From NCBI RefSeq assembly GCF_014192105.1, contig NZ_JACHXK010000002.1, positions 431,380-495,379 of the forward strand: a stretch of 64,000 bases of DNA, written 5' to 3'. Positions 52,965 through 60,747 of the stretch are shown here, piece by piece. Both the position numbers and the translations under genes were made by a program. Numbering within the stretch: the first letter of the stretch is position 1; every line of letters begins with the position of its first letter. The stretch is from Paenibacillus phyllosphaerae (GTDB lineage: Bacteria > Bacillota > Bacilli > Paenibacillales > Paenibacillaceae). Under the pieces are notes generated by a model. That model worked only from the letters and a program-made list of their open reading frames with translations, was not told where the DNA came from and searched no databases.

Positions 52965-54226
52965 ATTCTTCATTGCTGACTTTCAGCAGCGACGCTTATT
53001 TGGTCGCGTTCTTTTTATACTGCTTAGGTTTTATCTCGTACGGGATTACGATCGCTGGGGCACGCTACACCAAGCGTGATCCGAAAGCGTATATGAAGCG
53101 TTGGGGACGGATCTCGTACGTCATATCATTGCTCGGCTTCGTGTCGCATGTTGCCTTCTTCTTTACCCGATGGATCGGCGGAGGGCATATCCCGACCAGC
53201 AATATGTATGAGTTTATCAGTTTCCTGGCGATGATGATCATGCTTGCATTCGTGGTCGTTCATGCCATATACCGCAAGGCGGTTATCGGGTTGTTCACGC
53301 TTCCGCTGATCGTCATTATCGTTGCTTATTCCATGGTCTTCCCTCAAGAAGTCCAGCCGCTTATCCCGGCGCTGCAATCCTATTGGCTGAAGATCCACGT
53401 TACCACCGCCGCGCTAGGCGAAGCTTTCTTCGCGGTCGGCTTTGCAACAGCGCTGCTGCAGTTGCTGCGCGTGGTCGATTTCCGCGAGAAGAGCCCTCGT
53501 GCACGCCGCTCGCAACGTTGGGTAGAGATTGTCATGATCGTCGGCGTGATCATGATCGGGTATCTGGTAAGTGTATTCGGTTTTCGCGCCGCGGGTTATG
53601 AAGCGGTCTTCGTGCAAGAGAACGTCACCATCACGGATGCCGGCGTTGATAATACCGAGACGGATGAAGTGGTGTATAGCCTTCCTCCGATCTTTAAGCC
53701 ATTCAACAGCCAGGTACAAGAGATCGACTCTTTCATCGGTCTGAAGGACGGCGTATTCGAGACACCGCATTGGATGAAGGGCGTAGACGCCGCGCGCAAA
53801 TTAAATACGATTATATGGTCTATCATTGCCGGGCTTGTGGTATATGCCATTATCCGTCTCATCCTTCGCAAACCGATTGGAGCCGTGCTTCATCCGTTTA
53901 CGAGAGGGATCGATCCCGATGATCTGGATGAGATCAGCTACCGAACGATCGCGATCGGGTATCCGCTATTCACGCTAGGAGCTCTCGTATTCGCCATGAT
54001 CTGGGCATATGAGGCTTGGTCGCGATTCTGGGGTTGGGATCCGAAGGAAGTATGGGCACTTATTACATGGCTCTACTATACGGCTTATCTCCATCTGCGG
54101 TTGTCCCGCGGCTGGCACGGTGAGAAGTCTGCATGGCTTGCCGTTATCGGCTTTATCGTGGTCATGTTCACGCTCGTCGGCGTCAACTTGGTACTTGTCG
54201 GTCTGCACTCCTATGCAGGCGTCTAA
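52961..54226 (+). CDS. resC: Cytochrome c biogenesis protein ResC (CcsA)
   Basis: Heme-handling membrane protein of system II cytochrome c assembly. The 421 residues have about eight helices and the tryptophan-rich WWD-type motif (RFWGWDPKEVWALITWLYYT) with histidines around it (KIHVTTAALGEAFFAVGF, LHLRLSRGWHGEK, VGLHSYAGV). TTG start overlaps the resB stop, with GGAGGTAAT before it. The 28-base gap to resD has no terminator. Confidence 0.94.
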   Translation: MNSSLLTFSSDAYLVAFFLYCLGFISYGITIAGARYTKRDPKAYMKRWGRISYVISLLGFVSHVAFFFTRWIGGGHIPTSNMYEFISFLAMMIMLAFVVVHAIYRKAVIGLFTLPLIVIIVAYSMVFPQEVQPLIPALQSYWLKIHVTTAALGEAFFAVGFATALLQLLRVVDFREKSPRARRSQRWVEIVMIVGVIMIGYLVSVFGFRAAGYEAVFVQENVTITDAGVDNTETDEVVYSLPPIFKPFNSQVQEIDSFIGLKDGVFETPHWMKGVDAARKLNTIIWSIIAGLVVYAIIRLILRKPIGAVLHPFTRGIDPDDLDEISYRTIAIGYPLFTLGALVFAMIWAYEAWSRFWGWDPKEVWALITWLYYTAYLHLRLSRGWHGEKSAWLAVIGFIVVMFTLVGVNLVLVGLHSYAGV

Positions 54227-54253
54227 ATGAAAGAATAAGGAGTCGAAGCGCAT

Positions 54254-54970
54254 ATGTCCGAACAGCAGCATCGTATTCTCGTCGTTGACGATGAAGAACG
54301 TATCCGCAGATTACTGAAAATGTACTTGGAGAAGGAAGGCTACGTCATCGAAGAGGCTGAGGACGGGGAGAGTGCGCTTCGTCTCGCGAGCGGCCGTGAT
54401 TTTGATTTGATTCTGCTTGACGTTATGCTTCCCGGTATCGACGGCATCGAGGTTTGCTCGCGTCTTCGTCAGGTGAAGGCGACCCCGGTCATTATGCTGA
54501 CGGCCAAAGGGGAAGAGATGAACCGCGTACAGGGCTTCGAGGTTGGCGCGGACGATTATGTCGTCAAGCCATTCAGCCCGCGCGAAGTCATCTACCGGGT
54601 TAAGGCGATTCTGCGCCGTTCCTCGGCAACCGCGTTCCTGTCAAAGGAGACGCTCACGAGCAACAATATCGTATTCCCGCATCTCATTATCGAGCATGAC
54701 GCGCACCGTGTCATGGCTGGCGGACATGAGGTTAGCCTGACGCCGAAGGAATACGAGCTGCTGCATTATTTGGCCATCTCGCCGGATAAGGTCTTCTCGC
54801 GCGAAGAACTGCTGAAGGATGTATGGAACTACGAGTTCTTCGGCGATCTCCGTACGGTCGATACGCATGTGAAGCGGCTGCGCGAGAAGCTCAATAAGGT
54901 GTCTCCGGACGCTGCTTCCATGATCACGACCGTATGGGGCGTCGGCTACAAGCTCGAGGTTCCAAAATAA
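54254..54970 (+). CDS. resD: Response regulator ResD
   Basis: OmpR/PhoB-type regulator of aerobic and anaerobic respiration genes, including resABC and cytochrome oxidases. The 238 residues have a receiver domain with Asp12/Asp13, phospho-acceptor Asp56 (LILLDVMLPGIDG) and VVKPFSPRE, and a winged helix (VSLTPKEYELLHYLAISPDK ... VDTHVKRLREKL). ATG after AAGGAGT. Its kinase ResE follows 2 bases later. Confidence 0.95.
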   Translation: MSEQQHRILVVDDEERIRRLLKMYLEKEGYVIEEAEDGESALRLASGRDFDLILLDVMLPGIDGIEVCSRLRQVKATPVIMLTAKGEEMNRVQGFEVGADDYVVKPFSPREVIYRVKAILRRSSATAFLSKETLTSNNIVFPHLIIEHDAHRVMAGGHEVSLTPKEYELLHYLAISPDKVFSREELLKDVWNYEFFGDLRTVDTHVKRLREKLNKVSPDAASMITTVWGVGYKLEVPK

Positions 54971-54972
54971 CG

Positions 54973-56415
54973 ATGTTCGGCATGTTATGGCGTAGTGTCG
55001 TCGGCAAGCTGTGGATGACAATCATCGCGCTTGTCGCTGTCGTATTGCTCATTCTGGGCGGATTCCTGTTGCAGTATATCGATATGCAGTTCGAGAATTC
55101 GCATCAGGTGAAGGTGCTCTTTGTCTATACGGGTATTATCGGGTTTTTGCTATCGACGTTCTTTGCTTTCTTCCTGTCCACGAAGATCACGCAGCCGCTG
55201 ATTCAAATGAAGAAAGCGGCGGATCTTATAGCGAAAGGAGAGTATCGGACGAGAGTTCCGGTCCGTTCCAATGATGAGATCGGCGATCTGGCCGATACGT
55301 TTAACCATATGGCGGAAGAACTCGATACGCTTATCCGGGATTTGAGTCATGAGAAGGATCATCTGGCAAGCGTGCTTCGCAGCATGGGAGATGCCGTCGT
55401 TACCTTCGATGCGGAAGGGAACGTGATCTTGTCCAATCCGCCTGGCCAGCAGCTGCTGGATCGGTGGAATGCGATGGATTGGACTGAGGCAGCGGATGCC
55501 ACGGGCAAGTACCGCATGCGTAACCAGGTGCCGGTTCCAATCTTCGAAATTTACCGAAACGTCCTTCGCAAAGGCCGGGATATGTCGGACAAAGTACATG
55601 TTCAGAGCGGCGCATGGTCGATTGTGATGGCGCCTCTTAAATCGAATGATGCTGTTCGCGGCGCTGTAGCGGTTATGCGTGATGTCACCGAGGAGACTAA
55701 GCTTGAGAAGCTTCGCAGAGACTTCGTCGCGAACGTCTCGCATGAGATTCGGACGCCGCTCTCCATGCTTCAAGGATATAGCGAGGCGCTGCTCGATGAT
55801 ATTGCCGGTTCGCCGGAAGAACGCCGGGAGCTGGCGCAGGTTATCCATGATGAGTCGCTCCGAATGGGACGATTGGTGAAGGATCTGCTCGATCTGGCCC
55901 GGATGGAGGCTGGTCATCTTGAGATGAGCCCGGTCTCGCTGGATCTGACGGACTTGCTGAAGCGAGTGCATCGCAAGTTCAACGTCTATGCCAAGGAAAG
56001 AGGCATCGCGCTTGAGCTGGTGCTTGCGCAAGATGAACTGCATCTTGGAGCAGGGGACGAGGATCGCCTTGAGCAGGTGCTTACGAACTTGCTCGATAAC
56101 GCGCTTCGTCATACTTCCACCGGTGCTTCGATCCGACTCTCCGGGCGGTACACGGAGATCGAGATCAAGCATTATGTACAGATTCAGGTGGAGGATGAGG
56201 GCGAGGGCATTCCAAGCGAAGACCTTCCCTTTATATTCGAGCGTTTCTACAAGGCGGATAAGGCCCGCAAACGAGGCGCTTCCTCTGGTGGCACAGGTCT
56301 TGGACTTGCCATCGTCAAGAACATCATGGAAGCGCATCGCGGTCGAATTACGGCCGACAGTAAGGTTGGCAAAGGGACGACGTTCACGCTGCTGCTTCCT
56401 GTCGAAGCGACATAG
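54973..56415 (+). CDS. resE: Sensor histidine kinase ResE
   Basis: Membrane histidine kinase that phosphorylates ResD in response to oxygen/nitric oxide and redox state. The 480 residues have two membrane helices (about 13-34 and 49-68) with a very short outside loop, HAMP, a PAS domain (about 130-245), HisKA with His257 (FVANVSHEIRTPL) and HATPase (LTNLLDNALRH, DEGEGIPSEDLPFIFERF, GGTGLGLAIVKNIM). The short outer loop means sensing is likely in the PAS domain. Bacillus ResE has a larger outer domain. Confidence 0.94.
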   Translation: MFGMLWRSVVGKLWMTIIALVAVVLLILGGFLLQYIDMQFENSHQVKVLFVYTGIIGFLLSTFFAFFLSTKITQPLIQMKKAADLIAKGEYRTRVPVRSNDEIGDLADTFNHMAEELDTLIRDLSHEKDHLASVLRSMGDAVVTFDAEGNVILSNPPGQQLLDRWNAMDWTEAADATGKYRMRNQVPVPIFEIYRNVLRKGRDMSDKVHVQSGAWSIVMAPLKSNDAVRGAVAVMRDVTEETKLEKLRRDFVANVSHEIRTPLSMLQGYSEALLDDIAGSPEERRELAQVIHDESLRMGRLVKDLLDLARMEAGHLEMSPVSLDLTDLLKRVHRKFNVYAKERGIALELVLAQDELHLGAGDEDRLEQVLTNLLDNALRHTSTGASIRLSGRYTEIEIKHYVQIQVEDEGEGIPSEDLPFIFERFYKADKARKRGASSGGTGLGLAIVKNIMEAHRGRITADSKVGKGTTFTLLLPVEAT

Positions 56416-56424
56416 ATAATGTTT

Positions 56425-56452
56425 AAGCACACCGGCTCGGTGTGCTTTTTTT
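56425..56452 (+). terminator. Terminator after resE
   Basis: Perfect 9-bp stem AGCACACCG/CGGTGTGCT, loop GCT, then TTTTTT. Confidence 0.93.
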
Positions 56453-56552
56453 GTTGAAGCAAGCCGACTAATCTTGTTGGTCGTGAAACAATTTTCATCA
56501 GGATTTACGCGAAATGATTTCTACTTGGAGAAGAATGAGGGAAGGTGGGTAC

Positions 56553-56582
56553 GAAAAAAGCACCGACCCTGGGATCGGTGCT
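56553..56582 (-). terminator. Terminator of serA
   Basis: Read on the minus strand, AGCACCGA pairs with TCGGTGCT and is followed by six T. Ten bases after the serA stop. Confidence 0.9.
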
Positions 56583-56591
56583 AATTATAAA

Positions 56592-58184
56592 TTAACGAAG
56601 CGTGATTTCTTTGGCATTATTCAAATCAGGCAAGGAGGCGATCTGAGCAACCAGTTCCTTCGGAGCTGCTTTGTCAACCGACAGCACCATGATCGCTGCG
56701 CCGCCTGCAAGTTGACGACCAACCTGCATCGTTGCGATGTTGACATTGTTGTCGCCGAGCAGTGTACCGATCTTACCGATAATGCCTGGTTTGTCATTGT
56801 GGGAGACGAGTACCAGATTGCCTTCTGGAGCAACGTCAACCGGGTATTTGTCGATCTGTACGATGCGTGGACCATAGCCTGTCAGCATGGTGCCGGCAAC
56901 CGTACGCTCTTCGTTCTTCGAACGAAGGGTAACCGTAACAAGGTTCGTGAAGTCACGGGAGGCAGTCGATTTGTTCACGACGATGTTAACGTTGCGCTCT
57001 TTCGCCAAGTGCATCGAGTTAACGACGTTCACTTGCTCGATGCCGAGGTGATGTCCGAGAACGCCGCGTACGATATAGCGTGTCAGCGGCTGGGTATCAA
57101 CGTCGGCAAGCTCGCCGGAGTAGCTGACTACGATCTCGGCTACTGCGCCTTCTGTAAGTTGAGCAACGAAGCTGCCCAGTTTCTCGCCAAGGCCGAAGTA
57201 AGGCTGAAGCACTTTAAGCAGGCTAGCCGGGATCGGCGGCATGTTGACCGCGTTCACGAACGGCTTGTCGCGCAGAATGTTCAGTACCTGTACCGACACG
57301 TCAATCGCAACGTTCTCTTGCGCTTCAACCGTAGATGCGCCGAGATGCGGAGTGACGATTACTTTCGGGTGGCTCAGGAATGGATGATCCGCTGCCGGAG
57401 GCTCGATCTCGAATACGTCAAACGCTGCACCGGCTACGATGCCTTGATCGATCGCTTCGATAAGCGCCTTCTCGTCGATGATGCCGCCGCGGGCACAGTT
57501 AACGATCCGCATGCCCTTCTTCATCACTTCGAACTGTGCGCTGCCGATCATGTGGCGCGTCTCAGGCGTCAGCGGCGTATGAACGGTCATGAAGTCCGCA
57601 TTGCGTACAATCTCGTCAACCGTGGAGAGGCGAATACCGAGCTGCTCTGCGCGCTCTTCGGTCATGAATGGATCATAGCCCATGATTTCCATACCGAATG
57701 CTTTGGCGCGCTTCGCAACCTCGCTGCCGATCCGGCCCATACCGAGTACGCCGAGTACTTTGGTGCGGAGCTCAACGCCCACGAAAGATTTGCGATCCCA
57801 TTCGCCGCCTACCGTCTTGAGGTAAGCTTGCGGAATGTGGCGCGCGACAGCCATCATCATGGCAAAGGTGTGCTCACATGTTGTAATGGTATTGCCGTCT
57901 GGTGCATTAATAACGATGATTCCAAGCTCAGTTGCTGCTTTAAGATCAATGTTGTCTACCCCAACGCCAGCGCGTCCGACTACTTTAAGCTGCTTGCCTG
58001 CTTCCATTACGCGCTTGGTAACCCGTGTCTGGCTGCGCACCAGAAGGGCGTCGTACTCGCCGATGATGGCGACAAGCTCGTCCTCGCTAAGACCAGGCTT
58101 CTTGTCAACAGCTACATCGGTTGCTTCCACAAGCTGTTGAATACCGAGATCGCTGATTGGATCTGAGACCAAAACTTTGAACAT
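56592..58184 (-). CDS. serA: D-3-phosphoglycerate dehydrogenase
   Basis: NAD enzyme that opens the serine pathway. The 530 residues have the substrate domain (LVRSQTRVTKRVMEAGKQLK), NAD domain (VLGVLGMGRIGSEVAKRAKA, NCARGGIIDEKALIEAI, VTPHLGASTVEAQ), the intervening domain of long-type SerA (VEIVVSYSGELADVDTQ-like region) and a carboxy-terminal ACT domain (NKPGIIG-type HNDKPGIIGKIGTLLG) for serine feedback. ATG at 58184 after AGGAGGC. Its leader holds a full terminator (see 58291-58331). Confidence 0.95.
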   Translation of the reverse strand: MFKVLVSDPISDLGIQQLVEATDVAVDKKPGLSEDELVAIIGEYDALLVRSQTRVTKRVMEAGKQLKVVGRAGVGVDNIDLKAATELGIIVINAPDGNTITTCEHTFAMMMAVARHIPQAYLKTVGGEWDRKSFVGVELRTKVLGVLGMGRIGSEVAKRAKAFGMEIMGYDPFMTEERAEQLGIRLSTVDEIVRNADFMTVHTPLTPETRHMIGSAQFEVMKKGMRIVNCARGGIIDEKALIEAIDQGIVAGAAFDVFEIEPPAADHPFLSHPKVIVTPHLGASTVEAQENVAIDVSVQVLNILRDKPFVNAVNMPPIPASLLKVLQPYFGLGEKLGSFVAQLTEGAVAEIVVSYSGELADVDTQPLTRYIVRGVLGHHLGIEQVNVVNSMHLAKERNVNIVVNKSTASRDFTNLVTVTLRSKNEERTVAGTMLTGYGPRIVQIDKYPVDVAPEGNLVLVSHNDKPGIIGKIGTLLGDNNVNIATMQVGRQLAGGAAIMVLSVDKAAPKELVAQIASLPDLNNAKEITLR

Positions 58185-58290
58185 GTGAAGTGCCTCCTGA
58201 ACGTTATTCCCATAGCATACTTGATTATGCCGCATTAAAGGCTTAAAGCAAGGATGTATGAGGTTTGGGTGCAACGGAATCGCGTATGCT

Positions 58291-58331
58291 AAAAACCCTC
58301 GCTAGCCGCTGATTGCATAACGGGCGAGAGT
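58291..58331 (-). terminator. Terminator inside the serA leader
   Basis: On the minus strand ACTCTCGC pairs with GCGAGGGT (one G-U), with CCG/CGG inside, followed by TTTTT. It lies 107 bases before the serA ATG and about 105 bases after the candidate promoter. Confidence 0.75.
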
Positions 58332-58430
58332 CTTGTATCGTGATCCGCTTCTATCATTACCGCTTGTCGCATCGCTCCGGACATTGTCGGAATTGTGCGA
58401 TTTCGCGTACACCGTAACTGTTTTAGACTT
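58332..58430 (-). ncRNA. Possible short RNA or attenuator leader upstream of serA
   Basis: The stretch from the minus-strand promoter (58437-58464) to the terminator would give an RNA of about 140 bases with the terminator. It contains hairpin-forming GTG...CGCAC and CCGAC...GTCCGG pieces. The T-box signature TGGNACCGCG is absent, and I recognise no known riboswitch. The rest of the 353-base gap (58185-58537) holds the divergent promoters. Confidence 0.35.
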
Positions 58431-58436
58431 TACTAT

Positions 58437-58464
58437 TTTATAGCAACCTTGTGGATAAAATCAA
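58437..58464 (-). promoter_or_regulatory. Candidate promoter of serA
   Basis: Minus strand TTGATT, 16 bases, TATAAA. About 250 bases before the start codon, so a long leader. Confidence 0.5.
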
Positions 58465-58473
58465 TGGCGAAAC

Positions 58474-58502
58474 TTGCCCATTTGTGAAAATTTCGTTAGA
58501 AT
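58474..58502 (+). promoter_or_regulatory. Candidate promoter of the rhodanese gene
   Basis: TTGCCC, 17 bases, TAGAAT, 36 bases before the start. It stands back to back with the serA promoter. Confidence 0.5.
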
Positions 58503-58537
58503 CAAGGGCAAATAAGTCGCTGTAACTGAGGTGTTTT

Positions 58538-58864
58538 GTGAAGATGTGGGAAGAGATCGCTCCTGGAGAATTTATAACGTTATTGTCGAATGATGCGCTG
58601 GAGACTACGCAAATTATTGATGTGCGAGAAAAGCATGAGTGGGATTACTATCATTTGGAAGAGTCTACCTTGCTGCCGATGAACGAGATCCCATCGAAGC
58701 TTCATCTGCTGCGGACGGACAAGCCGCTCTATATTGTATGCGCGCACGGGGTGCGAAGTGCGGTTGTATGTAACTATCTGCAAGAAAAAGGCTATGACAA
58801 CCTCCGCAATGTTTCCGGCGGAATGGCTGCCATAGCCGATCTGCAAGGCTTTGCTTATGACTGA
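58538..58864 (+). CDS. Single-domain rhodanese-like protein
   Basis: Small sulfurtransferase-fold protein of 108 residues with IIDVREKHEWDYYHLEESTL, the active-site loop CAHGVRSA with the catalytic Cys, and LRNVSGGMAAIAD at the end. It would carry a persulfide; the acceptor is unknown. GTG start with GAGGTG 4 bases before it; ATG at 58544 is the alternative. It faces away from serA, and the convergent gene begins 14 bases after its stop. Confidence 0.87.
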   Translation: MKMWEEIAPGEFITLLSNDALETTQIIDVREKHEWDYYHLEESTLLPMNEIPSKLHLLRTDKPLYIVCAHGVRSAVVCNYLQEKGYDNLRNVSGGMAAIADLQGFAYD

Positions 58865-58878
58865 ACCCGTAAGGCGAA

Positions 58879-59802
58879 TTAATTCTCTTCGGAGAAGAAG
58901 AATGGGAGCTGCGGCAGAACTTCCTTCTCGTAAAGTCTGGATTTGCTGCTCATAAAATCCCCGGACCGAATGGCTTTGGCATTCACGAGCAAATCGACGA
59001 CAGCATCGACCGTTTTCATCTTCATCTTGGTCGCTTCACCGGATAGGATATACTCGTCTACTCCCGTCGTAAGATCTTGCGGGTAATAAGGCGTGAGCAG
59101 CTGGCGCGCTTTGAGTTGGTCAGCCATCAGCTTATTCTTGACGGTGAGGGACAGCGTTTTCCACTGTGCGATGCCAAGCACGCCGGACGGATCGTAAGTA
59201 GCCGGGATTTTGGAATTTACGGTGTTGCTCCACCTCAGCATGGATTTGTAATAATCCAGCTGGGAAGCAGTTACTTGTTCGACGCCTTCCTTATAGAAGG
59301 AATCGTTGACGAGTGCCCGCATCAACTCGGCATCTGCCAGATCCTTAGAGGATACAGAGGCGCGGCTTGCGGCTTCGCCAAGGAGCTTGATCCCCTTGAG
59401 CATCTCGACCTGAGCCTGCTGCAGCAGCGGAGAAGAGCTTTGCATGGAAGAACTCGAAGCCCTTTTGTAGTTCTCTTTGGCCAAGGAGGCAAGTTCCTTC
59501 AAGGCAGAGGCAGGTTCCGACAAGGAAGCGGCCGCCAGCTTATCCATCGTCTTATACCATTCGGATTGAAATTCACGATAAGGTAAAAATACAGTATGAT
59601 AGAAGGAGACCAAATCCTGCTGCGGATATGAGCCTGGTTCGCTGGGGGCGCCGCTCAAATGCGCTTTTTCTTCCACATATTTGGCTTCGGTCTGTTCGGC
59701 ACCTATTTTGGCACCATAGAAGAAGGCGCCCACGGCTACGACGAGCATAAAGATGAAGCCGAGGCTGAAAAAAAGTTCTGTGCGGGTTAGTCGTTTCTCC
59801 AT
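58879..59802 (-). CDS. Membrane-anchored protein of unknown function (307 aa)
   Basis: I do not recognise this family. It has one amino-terminal membrane helix (about 10-29, LFFSLGFIFMLVVAVGAFFY) without a cleavage site or lipobox, so the body should face outward. The rest is mainly helical: LKELASLAKENYKRASSSSM, LLQQAQVEMLKGIKLLGEAA, VDAVVDLLVNAKAIRSGDFM. A Ser run near the middle may be a linker. ATG at 59802 after AAGGAG. Single gene convergent with the rhodanese gene and divergent from the CPBP gene. Confidence 0.82.
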   Translation of the reverse strand: MEKRLTRTELFFSLGFIFMLVVAVGAFFYGAKIGAEQTEAKYVEEKAHLSGAPSEPGSYPQQDLVSFYHTVFLPYREFQSEWYKTMDKLAAASLSEPASALKELASLAKENYKRASSSSMQSSSPLLQQAQVEMLKGIKLLGEAASRASVSSKDLADAELMRALVNDSFYKEGVEQVTASQLDYYKSMLRWSNTVNSKIPATYDPSGVLGIAQWKTLSLTVKNKLMADQLKARQLLTPYYPQDLTTGVDEYILSGEATKMKMKTVDAVVDLLVNAKAIRSGDFMSSKSRLYEKEVLPQLPFFFSEEN

Positions 59803-59918
59803 GGTAATCTCCTTCGTTCTCCCAATTTTCGCCAAAATTCGCGGCAGCAATTGTCCTACTAGTATAGGGGAATTCAATGTAAAAGAAAATATGAACCTTA
59901 GTTGACAGGCGGGAATCT

Positions 59919-60509
59919 ATGAAAAAATTCGACATGAGCAAATTTAAGCTGCGCAAAGTCACAATCGATGAGATCGATGACCGGATGCTGCTTATTAATT
60001 TGTACGCTACACAAGCTGTTACACTTATTATCGGTCTCATATGGATTTTTTTTCAGAAGGGAAACCCGATTTTATTATTTTCCGCCCCGAAAGATTTTTC
60101 CTTTTTGTACTGGGGAGCGGGGCTGGCGGCTGCCGTATTGCTGGTTGACCTCGCCGTTTCCCGTTTTGTGCCGGATGAAGTCAATGATGATGGGGGAGTT
60201 AATGACCGGATTTTTAAAAACCGGGCGTGGTGGCATATCCTATTGTTGTCGTTTGTTGTCGCAGTTTGCGAAGAGACGTTGTTCCGCGGCGGCATTCAGG
60301 CTACGATCGGCCCCTATTGGACGAGCATCATTTTCGCTGCCATCCATGTGCGCTATTTGAAGCACTGGATTCCAACCGGGCTTGTCTTCTCCATAAGCTA
60401 CGGACTCGGCTGGATTTACGAATACACGGATACATTGTGGACACCAATCGTTGCACATTTCCTCATTGACGCCATTATGGGCTTTATCATCAGGTTCCGG
60501 AGGGAATAG
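59919..60509 (+). CDS. CPBP family intramembrane metalloprotease (CAAX-type)
   Basis: Membrane protease of the Abi/CPBP family, 196 residues with about five helices. The active-site motifs are EETLFRG (Glu118, Glu119, Arg123), AAIHVRY with His143 and VAHFLIDA with His180, so it looks functional. The carboxy end is basic. Family members process small membrane proteins or bacteriocin-type peptides, but the substrate here is not known. It is followed 4 bases later by a 77-residue membrane protein, then a phosphoesterase. Confidence 0.87.
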   Translation: MKKFDMSKFKLRKVTIDEIDDRMLLINLYATQAVTLIIGLIWIFFQKGNPILLFSAPKDFSFLYWGAGLAAAVLLVDLAVSRFVPDEVNDDGGVNDRIFKNRAWWHILLLSFVVAVCEETLFRGGIQATIGPYWTSIIFAAIHVRYLKHWIPTGLVFSISYGLGWIYEYTDTLWTPIVAHFLIDAIMGFIIRFRRE

Positions 60510-60513
60510 AAGT

Positions 60514-60747
60514 ATGAGCAGGGTAGAGAAATTCGGAAGCCGCAAACTGGATGGGGGAAATGTTCGGGCTCGGGGGAAAGCCGGCGCTAAGCCGGATGCC
60601 GAAGGGGAGCAACTTCCTTCTAGAGTGGAGAAATATCCTTCTAATCGCTATAAATTCACGCATTGGTTCTATCGTTTCCTTATTATGTTGTTCATTATGC
60701 TGGCAGTCGGGCTGTTATTATGGGGGAAAAGGCGATATGGTCTTTAA
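60514..60747 (+). CDS. Small membrane protein with duplicated SRVEK motif (77 aa)
   Basis: I do not recognise this family. The cytoplasmic amino end (1-53) is strongly basic and holds SRVEKFGSRK (2-11) and SRVEKYPSNR (36-45), two copies of one motif, followed by one membrane helix (about 54-70, LIMLFIMLAVGLLLWG) and a basic end KRRYGL. GGAGGG lies 9 bases before the ATG. It starts 4 bases after the CPBP gene and ends 11 bases inside the phosphoesterase gene, so the three are surely co-transcribed. Confidence 0.8.
   Translation: MSRVEKFGSRKLDGGNVRARGKAGAKPDAEGEQLPSRVEKYPSNRYKFTHWFYRFLIMLFIMLAVGLLLWGKRRYGL

Noticed and set aside
56514-58166. Open frame of 550 codons antisense to serA
   Set aside because: It lies wholly over serA, has no ribosome site, and its product is full of Arg, His and Cys typical of a shadow frame. 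serA on the other strand is a full-length known protein.
58332-58430. Possible T-box leader of serA
   Set aside because: A terminator is present, but the T-box core TGGNACCGCG and a clear specifier stem are not found on the minus strand.
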